Source: Candidatus Aminicenantota bacterium (GTDB taxonomy: Bacteria > Acidobacteriota > Aminicenantia > Aminicenantales > Saccharicenantaceae). From it: a stretch of DNA of 64,000 nt. Shown piece after piece: positions 29,691 to 37,553 of the stretch. How positions within the stretch are numbered: the first letter of the stretch is position 1; each line of letters opens with the position of its first letter. Both the position numbers and the translations under genes were made by a program. The notes under the pieces are model-generated. The model saw only the letters and a program-made list of their open reading frames with translations, did no database searches and was not told where the DNA came from. The stretch lies in the NCBI GenBank assembly GCA_014360015.1, contig JACIYJ010000005.1:1-64000 (forward strand), read 5' to 3'.

Positions 29691-30236
29691 ATGAAGCTGA
29701 GTAAAATCTTTTGGAAGGGGGATGCGGATAAAAATGATAAAAAAGGCCTGGAAGAATTAAGCCCTTCATTACCTTTTTATCCGGTCTCTTTAACTGAAGA
29801 GAATCAAGAGCGAAGCCGGCGTCAGGTTCTCAGCCTGGCTATAAAGGGTGCAGCTCTCCTGGCCGCCTGGCCTCTGCTCAAGCAGGAATCAAAAGCAGCC
29901 ATGCTCAGAAACCTGGTTGGGGATAAAGCACCAGAAACAGGTGCTCTGTCGGCCAGGGAAGCGGCCAGAATAATCGGCAATGAATTGACCCATACTAACA
30001 TTCCTCACAAGAATATTGCCCACCAGAATGTACCCCATACCAATAAGCATTTGAACAATCATGTCAACCAGACCAAACACGTTGATATGCAGCCCCAGGG
30101 CTTTGAGCACACCAACCAGGAAATTCACACCAACCAGAACGTCGAAGGCCATGTTGACACCGCCCATACTGACAATCCCCACACCAATGAGCCCCATACC
30201 AACGTTGAACATGCCAATCGATCCGGGCTGGAATAA
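29691..30236 (+). CDS. H-x-[N/D] repeat protein, putative substrate of the radical SAM enzyme
   Basis: A 181-residue protein in three parts. Residues 1-40 are a charged leader. Residues 42-70 look like a twin-arginine export signal (SRRQVL, then a hydrophobic run to about 63). From residue 101 the sequence is a repeat: all 14 histidines (101, 106, 111, 116, 120, 124, 130, 140, 146, 154, 159, 164, 169, 174) start an H-x-N or H-x-D motif, 11 with Asn and 3 with Asp, mostly spaced by five residues (HTNIP-HKNIA-HQNVP). The start has AAAGGAGG before it. The layout (leader, repeated core, adjacent radical SAM gene) resembles modified-peptide precursors such as His-Xaa-Ser repeat proteins. I do not recognise this exact family. 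Confidence 0.8.
   Translation: MKLSKIFWKGDADKNDKKGLEELSPSLPFYPVSLTEENQERSRRQVLSLAIKGAALLAAWPLLKQESKAAMLRNLVGDKAPETGALSAREAARIIGNELTHTNIPHKNIAHQNVPHTNKHLNNHVNQTKHVDMQPQGFEHTNQEIHTNQNVEGHVDTAHTDNPHTNEPHTNVEHANRSGLE
29991..30218 (+). repeat. Coding repeat for H-x-[N/D] units (15-base period)
   Basis: The second half of the preceding gene is built of short repeats such as CCCCATACCAA and CACACCAACCAG, with a 15-base period at both ends and irregular spacing in the middle. The protein motif is better kept than the DNA, which points to selection on the residues. Confidence 0.7.
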
Positions 30237-30259
30237 GACCTGGCTAAAAGATCGAATCG

Positions 30260-31573
30260 ATGATGATGGCCCGGAAATGTTATCTTTCTTTAGCGTTTGT
30301 TTTGATTGTTACCTTTTTATTTTTTGGTAATACTGTTCGGCTTGAAGTCGGAGCAGCAGAGGCAGTTATCCAAACCAGTGAAATTGATCAGCTTCTGAGA
30401 GAAGCGGCTGACCTGGAGAATAAAGCGGTCCGATTGAGACAGGCGGTGGAGAATTGCCGCCGCCGCATAATACCCCAATCTCCTGACTGCCAGGTTTATA
30501 TCGAATGGCAGAAAGCGGTTGTTTCGTATCAAGAAGCTGAGCGAATTGCTCAAACTCTTGAGGATCAAGCCCGGGAGAGGAGAAGGCGGGCTGAGTATTT
30601 AAAGTCCCAGCAGGCTCCGCCGCCGGTTGCTGTTCCTGTGCCCCAACCTACTTCTCCGGTAACCCCGCCTGAAGCCGTAAATCAGCCTGGTGCGGGCAAC
30701 CAGACTCAGGGAACAGGGACAAAATCGACCGGTCAGCTGCCAGTCCAAAAACAGCCGGTCCCAGTGCCGCCAAGGCTGAGTGAGGTCAGAATAGGCGGGC
30801 TAACTCAGAGAGAATGGAACAAAATCAGAAGTTACCAACAAGAAATAGATGAATTGTATTCGCGGATTCCACTGTCTGATGAAGAAGCTCAGCGGTTTTT
30901 TGAGCTGCTTCAAGCCAGAAACGCTTTATGGCAAAAAGCCATCAGCGCGCCCGGACTAAGCTTGGAGGAAAGGCAAAGATTGCGGCTTCTAATTCATACC
31001 AAAAGCCAAACAGCCGATGTTCCAGTTTTCAGAAAAGAAGAGGTTCTGGCTGCAGCCAAGGAAAAGAGAAAATCACCCCCTCCGCCCTTTCCGGTTGAAG
31101 TCCTGGGAAACATAGTCGAAGCCCACGTCGAGACTGGATCCCAACAGGCTGTTGATGAGCTGGGGAAAAAAATGACTGAAACCATTAACCTGAACCAGAT
31201 AGACCGCGGCCTTCTCACTTGTGAGAACGTGGTCGGAATCAGCAAAATTACCCTGAAGCTGAAGCAAAAAGATATTCCAGGAGCAATTTCTGAAACAGTC
31301 GACTTTGTTTTGGGCAAAGCGATAGCTCCCTTAAGCTCAATGAACATTAGTGTCTTCAAATCTGCCTACAGCCGGATTACTTTCGGTGCGGTCAATAAAT
31401 TCTTCGATGAAGTTAACAATTTCATGAAATCTATGGGCGGAAACGAAGTGAAATTTAACTGGGAAGAGTTTTACAAGGATATGAGCACCGGGCAGAAAGC
31501 GGTAGCTGAGTGGACAGGATTCGGCGACTTAATAAAAGATAAAATTAAAGAAGAAAAGCAGGAAAATAAATAG
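30260..31573 (+). CDS. Exported coiled-coil/proline-rich protein of unknown function
   Basis: A 437-residue protein with a signal peptide (about 1-33, ending VGAAEA), a helical coiled-coil region (about 38-118, including two Cys in ENCRRRIIPQSPDCQ), a Pro/Gln-rich linker (about 120-175), and a helical C-terminal half without recognised motifs. It starts 23 bases after the repeat protein and ends 2 bases before the next gene, so it belongs to the radical SAM operon. It could be a surface or periplasmic partner of the repeat protein. Function not known. Confidence 0.75.
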   Translation: MMMARKCYLSLAFVLIVTFLFFGNTVRLEVGAAEAVIQTSEIDQLLREAADLENKAVRLRQAVENCRRRIIPQSPDCQVYIEWQKAVVSYQEAERIAQTLEDQARERRRRAEYLKSQQAPPPVAVPVPQPTSPVTPPEAVNQPGAGNQTQGTGTKSTGQLPVQKQPVPVPPRLSEVRIGGLTQREWNKIRSYQQEIDELYSRIPLSDEEAQRFFELLQARNALWQKAISAPGLSLEERQRLRLLIHTKSQTADVPVFRKEEVLAAAKEKRKSPPPPFPVEVLGNIVEAHVETGSQQAVDELGKKMTETINLNQIDRGLLTCENVVGISKITLKLKQKDIPGAISETVDFVLGKAIAPLSSMNISVFKSAYSRITFGAVNKFFDEVNNFMKSMGGNEVKFNWEEFYKDMSTGQKAVAEWTGFGDLIKDKIKEEKQENK

Positions 31574-31575
31574 AA

Positions 31576-32925
31576 ATGAGACTTAAAAATAGACAATTTA
31601 TTATTTTGATTATATTCGTGGCGATTCTCTCCGTATCTTCCATTTCAGGTTTATCTCAGGAAGTAAATCTGCTGTCGGGGGTAAGGCTATTCTTGCCTGA
31701 TAACGGACAGGTTAAGGTCAACTGGGTCCTGCCGCCTCTTAACAGTAGTCTTATTGAAGAATATGGAAATGATGTTCATTTTTCGGTTGATGATGAGGGA
31801 GTTCCGTTGGTGGGATTGGGAGACAGGCTGTTAATTAATCCGGTCAAAGAATATAGCGGTTTTCTTTCCGCCAATTATAAAAATTTCTTCCATCTGAGCT
31901 CGGGGTTTTTGGTGTTTTCAACCGATGAAGATTTCGGCTTTATCTACCCGGCTGAAGACTTGGAGTACGACCCGGAAACCGGTCTACCGGTTTTCCCTTA
32001 TCAGCCGCTGGCTCTAATGCCCGAAAGTCAAGCCGGGTCCGATGATTATATCATTGCTGACCAAAGAATGTTTCGTGGGGAAAATTGTGTCTATTTTTTG
32101 ATCACCAGAACTTCAGAAGACTCTATTCCGAGTTATGCCCAGAATGTAATTTACTGTCTCAAATTGGAGAATATTGCAGAGAATAACAATACTTCCAGGG
32201 AGGTTTTGTGTTTCCTACCTGTCTTGGTCACTGAAAAAGAAAATCTGGAAAATATTGATCTCGGTTTGATTAGTGCTGTTACCGGAAATGGTGAGACTAC
32301 TTATTTTTCCCAAGACAACCGGATTTATAAGCTAGAGAAGGGAAGCAGCTCACCGGAGCTTTTTTATGAGCATCCAGAAGGGAAGATCATCGAGTCTCTT
32401 GAATTCAACCAGAAAGTGGGCTTGGTCTATACCACTAATGATTCAGTCGGCTTGGCTGACCAGGACAGAGGACTGGAGTTTATCAGGACTCAAGCTCCGC
32501 CAAAAATATTCTTGCAAGGAAACCGGCTTTATGTGTTGTTTTCAGACGGGGCGGGGCTTATCAGGCTGGATAATGTTGATGTTTTAAGAAAGTACAATGT
32601 CTCTGAAAGAGAGATTAAAGCAGTCGATGGGGTCAAGTACCGGTCTGGAACTTCTTCTCCAGCGGCCGGATTAATTTTTGTTATCCTTTTTGTGGCCTTT
32701 TTTGTTCTGTGGTTAGTGGCTCTGGTTGATGTCCTGAAGTCCGATTTTCCGGGTTCGATGAAGGCAACCTGGTTACTTCTGTTATTGCTGGCTTTTATTT
32801 CCCTGTTTCTGGTGCTTGTTTTCTGGATGTTTTTTGGTCTGAGCGATAAGGCCTCAATTTTTATGCTGATATCGGTCATTATTGTTTTAAGTTATTTGCT
32901 CGTGGGACGGAAACATAAGGTTTGA
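31576..32925 (+). CDS. Membrane protein with extracytoplasmic domain and PLDc_N-like C terminus
   Basis: 449 residues: a signal sequence or N-terminal anchor (about 8-28), a large extracytoplasmic beta-rich domain (30-360) with no family I recognise, then two or three transmembrane helices. The segment ALVDVLKSDFPGSMKATW and the ending LLVGRKHKV match the small PLDc_N (phospholipase D nuclease N-terminal) domain, also found as a stand-alone gene at 33272-33508. It is last in the operon with the radical SAM genes. Confidence 0.72.
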   Translation: MRLKNRQFIILIIFVAILSVSSISGLSQEVNLLSGVRLFLPDNGQVKVNWVLPPLNSSLIEEYGNDVHFSVDDEGVPLVGLGDRLLINPVKEYSGFLSANYKNFFHLSSGFLVFSTDEDFGFIYPAEDLEYDPETGLPVFPYQPLALMPESQAGSDDYIIADQRMFRGENCVYFLITRTSEDSIPSYAQNVIYCLKLENIAENNNTSREVLCFLPVLVTEKENLENIDLGLISAVTGNGETTYFSQDNRIYKLEKGSSSPELFYEHPEGKIIESLEFNQKVGLVYTTNDSVGLADQDRGLEFIRTQAPPKIFLQGNRLYVLFSDGAGLIRLDNVDVLRKYNVSEREIKAVDGVKYRSGTSSPAAGLIFVILFVAFFVLWLVALVDVLKSDFPGSMKATWLLLLLLAFISLFLVLVFWMFFGLSDKASIFMLISVIIVLSYLLVGRKHKV

Positions 32926-33271
32926 ACATTCGACTTAGTTTTTCCTAATTTTCGTTGTGAGTCTGTTCGGGCTTCTGTCTGGAGCTTAAATCCTGGCCCG
33001 GGCTGAATCGAATAAGCCGGCCGAGAGCCAGACGAGACTCCGAGTCGTATTCTGGGGAAAAGCTAAAGGCAAATGGAGAGCTGGTAACCAGAAGCCAGAT
33101 GGCTTTAGCCCCCAACTACTCTAACCCGGCTCGTAACCTCAGAAAGCAAGAGTTTACTTGGTATTTTTCGACCAAATAGCCGGAAGGCATTCAGATTTCA
33201 GGAATTTGAAATTTTGGCCGGAAGCAAAATAAGGGTCCTGCGAGAAGCCCAAAATAGAAGGCATTCAGATT
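32926..33271. other. Intergenic region with a 36-base direct repeat
   Basis: Convergent spacer of about 346 bases. A perfect 36-base repeat (GGCATTCAGATTTCAGGAAT within it) occurs at 33183-33218 and 33257-33292. The second copy overlaps the 3' end of the PLDc_N gene, so the gene tail has been duplicated into the spacer. Nothing else is seen. Confidence 0.6.
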
Positions 33272-33292
33272 TCAGGAATTTGAAATTTTGGC
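33183..33292. repeat. 36-base direct repeat, two copies 74 bases apart
   Basis: The two copies read identically over 36 bases (33183-33218 and 33257-33292). The second encodes the last residues (KISNS) and stop of the minus-strand PLDc_N gene. Confidence 0.85.
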
Positions 33293-33508
33293 TGCTGGCG
33301 GAGGCTGGATTTTATTCTTTCGGCCAATGAGAAAATAAAGAATAGGTCCTAAAAGCGGAAGAAAAATTATCACCAGAATCCAGATCAATTTATCGTTCCC
33401 CGGGAATTCGCTCTTCAGAATGTCCACTAAAGCAATGATGAACAGTATGAATTGGGGGATGGCCAAAAAAACAAAAAGCACTAAAATTAGTTCAGAGATC
33501 CCGATCAT
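33272..33508 (-). CDS. Small PLDc_N-domain membrane protein
   Basis: 78 residues with two transmembrane helices joined by ALVDILKSEFPGNDKLIW, ending GRKNKIQ, the pattern of the PLDc_N (cardiolipin-synthase N-terminal) family. These proteins also occur fused, as at the end of the 31576 gene. The start ATG has AAGGAGA before it. Role unknown; possibly immunity-like or a membrane anchor. Confidence 0.85.
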   Translation of the reverse strand: MIGISELILVLFVFLAIPQFILFIIALVDILKSEFPGNDKLIWILVIIFLPLLGPILYFLIGRKNKIQPPPAAKISNS

Positions 33509-33523
33509 CAGATCTTCTCCTTT

Positions 33524-34402
33524 TTATTTTAGCTGTCGATAGCAGAAAAATTCATAAATAGGATGTCTTTCCAGACTGTAGATGGCAAAAGTTCTTTCTG
33601 GAAGCGGCAGTCCGAGCTGGCCGGATATTTCTTTCAGCTTATCATAGAGCGAATAACCTGGTTTGATTTCAGGAGAAATTCCGGCATAACCTCCCATCAG
33701 GAATGGCTCATAGGTCACCGGAGTTCCGTCAAAGCTTTGCAGATCTTTGCACTCTATTACAAACCAGCTAGCAAAATTGCTGCCATCAGATGGAACTTTG
33801 AGATACCGGGCAAAGGTCAGATCTTTGGTGGCTGCTTTCAGATGAATTCTGAGTCTCTTAATCTGGCCTGCTTGGACCGCGAAACTGACCGTTTCTGTCT
33901 GGTCTATTTCCTGCTTACCGTCTGAGGTCCGGATTAAAAAACCTTCGTACTCAATTTCTTCCTGTTTGACGTCTTTTAAGGAAAAATATTTCTCCAGGAT
34001 TGAATAAAGAGAGCCTTCCCCGGCTTCGGCGTTTAAGATTCGATTCTCGATAGAATAAGTGAAATTTCCGGACAGGTTCAGGTCCTTTTCCAGGTTGAAA
34101 AGAATAGGAATTCTTTCCGGCAATTTCTTACAGTTGTCTGGCTTTATGCGGACGATCTTAAGGATATTATGAATTGAACCATCTTTATTCTTACTTTGTC
34201 TGGTTTCGACTTTAAATGAACTCTTATCAGTGCAGCCGTTGCTTTCCACAACTATGAGCAAGTGCGGGCCGGAGAGCAGGGCTTCATAGAGGACCTCTTC
34301 TCCGACTTGACGGGCATCCGGTATTTATCCGGACATTGTCATCGGCAGAAGAAAGTTTAACAGAAAAACCAATAATATTATCAGCCCCATTTTCTTTAGC
34401 AT
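33524..34402 (-). pseudogene. Exported protein gene split from its signal peptide by an in-frame stop
   Basis: From ATG 34402, preceded by AAAGGAGG, the frame encodes a signal peptide (MLKKMGLIILLVFLLNFLL) but hits TAA at 34325-34327 (codon 26). The same frame then continues without a break for 267 codons (IPDARQVGEEVLYEALLSG and onward) to the stop at 33524. The remaining frame has only a TTG start at 34261 without a ribosome site. So this is a nonsense mutation, a sequencing error, or stop readthrough. The 245-residue body is beta-rich with no family I recognise. Confidence 0.72.
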
Positions 34403-34535
34403 TAATGCCTCCTTTTTACCCGATCCTACAAAATTACACCTTCTTACTTATATCTTCGCCACTTAACCTCAATTGTCAAGAAAAATATACTGACCTCGCG
34501 GCCGCTGCTGTTTTGACGGGACGTGTGTTACGCAT

Positions 34536-34572
34536 AAAAACAGGGGACATAATGTATATTTCCTATTTTTTT
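34536..34572 (+). repeat. Single REP-like arm
   Basis: One arm in + orientation, AAAAACAGGGGACATAATG followed by the TTTCCTATTTTTTT core. It lies upstream of the lutB-lutA gene. Confidence 0.65.
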
Positions 34573-34694
34573 CTTAATCAGCTTGGTGGCAAGCTCAGGA
34601 AGATTAAAGCTTTGATTTACTTATAGTTCCCTTAATCATTAAAAAAATATGTAAAATATCACTAAATTACTTTTGCGTTCCCGAAAATTACTTG

Positions 34695-34778
34695 AAAATT
34701 AGGAAATATGTAGGGCGTCACCGTTTTTATTAATTTTCCCCAAGAAAATCAGGAAACGCGTAGGGCGTCACCGTTTTA
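34695..34778 (-). repeat. Two tandem REP arms before the lutB-lutA gene
   Basis: Two arms, 34695-34729 and 34744-34778, both in minus orientation (ATTAGGAAATATGTAGGGCG and ATCAGGAAACGCGTAGGGCG). With the single arm at 34536 they fill much of the 435-base spacer. Confidence 0.78.
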
Positions 34779-34837
34779 ATGTTGCATCATTGAAGGATAA
34801 GGCTTATCCTTATAAAAAAAGTTTAAGGCACAAGAAT

Positions 34838-37222
34838 ATGGCTAAAATAGACCGAGAGTTAGTGAAGACACTGCAGGAATTCAGCCAGAGCTGGGCGCAG
34901 AAGCGGGGAAAGGCTTTTGCTGGCCTGGATTTTGAAGCGCTGCGGGAAGAGTTAGCGCAAATCAAAGACCAGGCCATAGAGCAGAGCGATGAGCTCCTCG
35001 ATAAATTCATTGTGCGAGCCACGGCGCGGGGAAGCCACGTCCATTTAGCTTCTGACAGCCGGCAGGCAAACGAGATAATTTATCAGATTCTTAAAGAGCA
35101 TGGCGTTGACGTTCTGGTCAAAGGCAAGAGTATGGTAAGTGAAGAGACCGGGCTAAATGATTATCTCAAAAAACGCGGCCTTGAGGCTCATGAGACCGAC
35201 CTGGGTGAGTGGATAATTCAACTCGAGGAAGAAGCGCCGACGCATATGGTTATGCCGGCGATTCATTTAAATCGGGAACAGGTGGCTGAAATTTTCAGGA
35301 ACCGGTTGGGCGAGCAAATGCAGGATGATATCGGCAAACTGGTCAAAGTGGCCCGGCGGCACGTTCGGAAAAAGATTCTGGCTGCCGGAGCCGGACTGAG
35401 CGGAGCCAATGCCCTTCTGGCCGAAGAAGGGGCGATGCTGCTGGTGACCAACGAAGGTAATGGCCGCCTGGTGACCAGCGTCCCACCGCTCCATATAGTA
35501 CTGACCAGCTGGGAAAAAGTGCTGCCGTCGCTAAGGCAGGCGTTGGTTTTGCTCCGGGTGCTGACCAGAAACGCCACCGGCCAGGAAATTTCAAGTTATG
35601 TTTCCATCATTGCCGGGCCACCACATGAAGAGCAACATATTGTCATCGTTGATAATAACCGCAGCCAGCTCAAAGAGGATGAAGAATTCAGGAAAGTTTT
35701 GCGCTGCATTAAGTGCTCGGCCTGCCTCAATGTCTGTCCGGTCTATCAGATGGTCGGCGGCCAGGAATTTTCCTACGTGTATATGGGCGGAATCGGCAGT
35801 TTGCTGACGGCCTGGGTGCATGGACTGAAGCAATCGGCCGAGCTGGCCTCTTATTGCCTGAGCTGCCACCGCTGTGATGAAGTCTGCTCTACCAAAATTC
35901 CGATTGCTGATTTAGTGAGAAAGCTGCGGAGAAGAATCGTCAGGGAAGAAGGCGGGAAGCTGTGGAAGAAAGCAGCTTTTGATTTTGTCCTGAGCCGGCC
36001 TGGGGTAGAAAAGAAGATTTTTGCTCTGGGTAGAGCGGTCCGGCTACTGATCAGCAAAGAAGGCAAAATGAACATCCCGCTAAGGGTTGGAGTGCTGGAC
36101 AGGCTGAACAAGTTCCCGGCACCTGCGGAAAAAAGTTTTTCGGCTATGCTGGAAAAAGATAATGAAAAATTTCAGCAACAGGTATCACTAAGTTCCTCAA
36201 AACCAGAGCAGCTGGAGGTTTCCGGGAAAAGAGTAGCTATCTTCCCTGGATGTCTTATAGAGAATTTCTTCCCAGAGGCTGGGCTGGCTGCCTATCGCCT
36301 GCTAAGGCATTCAGGCTTTGAGGTAGAAGTGCCGTTTACCGGCTGTTGTGGTTTTCCGGCAGCCAATTCGGGGTTTACCGAAGAAGCCAGGAAGGAGTTT
36401 AAGAAGGTTGAAGCAGCCCTTCTTTCGGGGGATTATTACCGCATCATTACCCTCTGTCCTACCTGCACTTCTATGCTGAGGGACCTGGGACCTGAGCTTA
36501 TCGGTGATGAAGAAAAGAAAGGGGTTTTCAAAGAAAGGGTCAGAACCTTTGTTTCATTTGTGGCAGAAGAAAAACTACCGATTGGTGAGGCAGGAGTGGG
36601 CCGAATGATAAGTGAGCAAATAGAAGCCGAAGTACATTTAGGGACTGGGCCTCTTTCTGAGGGAGCAATTTCAGGTTTAAATCAAGAAGGGCCAGATTGG
36701 TTAAAAGGAGATAAAACAAGAAAAGCAGATTTCAAAGGTGAAGAGGAAGTTTCAGTGAAAAAGAGAGAAACCTTAGAAAAGGAAAAATTCTTAAAATTAA
36801 AGCTGCTTCAAGACCGGAAGAGAGCTGAACAGGCTTCGGCAGAAGCAAGTTTGTCTGAGGAAACTGAGCTTCAAGCTCAGCCGGACAAGAAAGCGAAAAT
36901 AAAAATTACTTATCATGATTCCTGTCATCATAAATTTGTGCTGAAGGAATCGCAGCTTTCACGGGCGTTGCTGAAGAAGGCTGGCTATGAGCTGGTGGAA
37001 ATGGAAAATTCTGATTTCTGCTGCGGTTTTGCCGGTGTTTTTTCGGTTGAGCAGGCCGCCGTTTCTGAAGAGCTTATGAGACAAAAGCTGGAGGCCATCG
37101 TAAAATCTGGCGCTGACCTGGTAGTTATGGATTGCCCGGGTTGCATCCTCCAGATAAAAGGCGGCCTTCTGGCATCTAAGAAGCAAATTGAGGTAAAGCA
37201 CACTTCGGAATTGGTGAAATAG
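34838..37222 (+). CDS. LutB-LutA fusion: LUD domain, ferredoxin and CCG domains
   Basis: 794 residues from ATG 34838 (a TTG at 34790 lies upstream without a good ribosome site). The LUD domain spans about 50-275, then two 4Fe-4S motifs follow: CIKCSACLNVCP (Cys290, 293, 296, 300) and CLSCHRCDEVC near 340. Two CCG cluster domains come last: FPGCLIENFF...GCCGFPAANSG and TYHDSCHHK...DFCCGFAGVF. LutB and LutA, normally separate, are here one chain, with a charged linker of about 100 residues between the CCG halves. It probably oxidises lactate with LutC (24268). Confidence 0.9.
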   Translation: MAKIDRELVKTLQEFSQSWAQKRGKAFAGLDFEALREELAQIKDQAIEQSDELLDKFIVRATARGSHVHLASDSRQANEIIYQILKEHGVDVLVKGKSMVSEETGLNDYLKKRGLEAHETDLGEWIIQLEEEAPTHMVMPAIHLNREQVAEIFRNRLGEQMQDDIGKLVKVARRHVRKKILAAGAGLSGANALLAEEGAMLLVTNEGNGRLVTSVPPLHIVLTSWEKVLPSLRQALVLLRVLTRNATGQEISSYVSIIAGPPHEEQHIVIVDNNRSQLKEDEEFRKVLRCIKCSACLNVCPVYQMVGGQEFSYVYMGGIGSLLTAWVHGLKQSAELASYCLSCHRCDEVCSTKIPIADLVRKLRRRIVREEGGKLWKKAAFDFVLSRPGVEKKIFALGRAVRLLISKEGKMNIPLRVGVLDRLNKFPAPAEKSFSAMLEKDNEKFQQQVSLSSSKPEQLEVSGKRVAIFPGCLIENFFPEAGLAAYRLLRHSGFEVEVPFTGCCGFPAANSGFTEEARKEFKKVEAALLSGDYYRIITLCPTCTSMLRDLGPELIGDEEKKGVFKERVRTFVSFVAEEKLPIGEAGVGRMISEQIEAEVHLGTGPLSEGAISGLNQEGPDWLKGDKTRKADFKGEEEVSVKKRETLEKEKFLKLKLLQDRKRAEQASAEASLSEETELQAQPDKKAKIKITYHDSCHHKFVLKESQLSRALLKKAGYELVEMENSDFCCGFAGVFSVEQAAVSEELMRQKLEAIVKSGADLVVMDCPGCILQIKGGLLASKKQIEVKHTSELVK

Positions 37223-37431
37223 AGCAGTTGGAGAAAATTCACCTATTGCCGAGGGATTGTAATTCATCTTTCTTATATTTATTTCGCTTCCAGTTATTTT
37301 GCTCCCAGAGGCAGATATTGGGTAAAATCAGGTAAGAGCAAAAAAGGATAAGTAAATTGTGGTATTGTTTTAAAAAAGTTTTTCACCTGAATTCCTGGAA
37401 AACTCTACAAAAGCTTAAAGCCTGGTTGATA

Positions 37432-37458
37432 TTGACTAAGGAAGAAGGCTCGTATAAA
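37432..37458 (+). promoter_or_regulatory. Possible promoter for tRNA-tilS
   Basis: A -35-like TTGACT at 37432-37437 and a good -10 TATAAA at 37453-37458, with a short 15-base spacer, lie 14 bases upstream of the tRNA. It is a plausible start for a tRNA-tilS transcript. Confidence 0.4.
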
Positions 37459-37471
37459 ATTCACATAACCC

Positions 37472-37545
37472 GGCGGCGTAGCTCAGTTGGTCAGAGCATG
37501 CGGCTCATATCCGCAGAGTCGGGGGTTCGAATCCCTCCGCCGCCA
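37472..37545 (+). tRNA. tRNA-Met (CAU anticodon)
   Basis: A complete cloverleaf: acceptor GGCGGCG/CGCCGCC, D arm GCTC...GAGC, anticodon stem TGCGG/CCGCA with loop CTCATAT, anticodon CAT at 37506-37508, T arm GGGGG-TTCGAAT-CCCTC, discriminator A. CCA is not encoded. CAU tRNAs may be elongator Met, initiator Met or lysidine-modified Ile2; the paired first acceptor bases argue against initiator. The adjacent gene is tilS, which modifies tRNA-Ile2(CAU), so Ile2 identity is possible. Confidence 0.9.
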
Positions 37546-37553
37546 TTTACCTC

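Noticed and set aside
29889..30212. Antisense frame over the H-x-[N/D] repeats
   Set aside because: Its repeated Gly/Val pattern is the mirror of the sense repeats; the sense frame has the ribosome site, leader and operon position.
30061..30330. Alternative + frame through the repeat region (Thr/Pro-rich)
   Set aside because: It is an out-of-frame reading of the repeats, without a ribosome site, and runs into the next gene's signal peptide.
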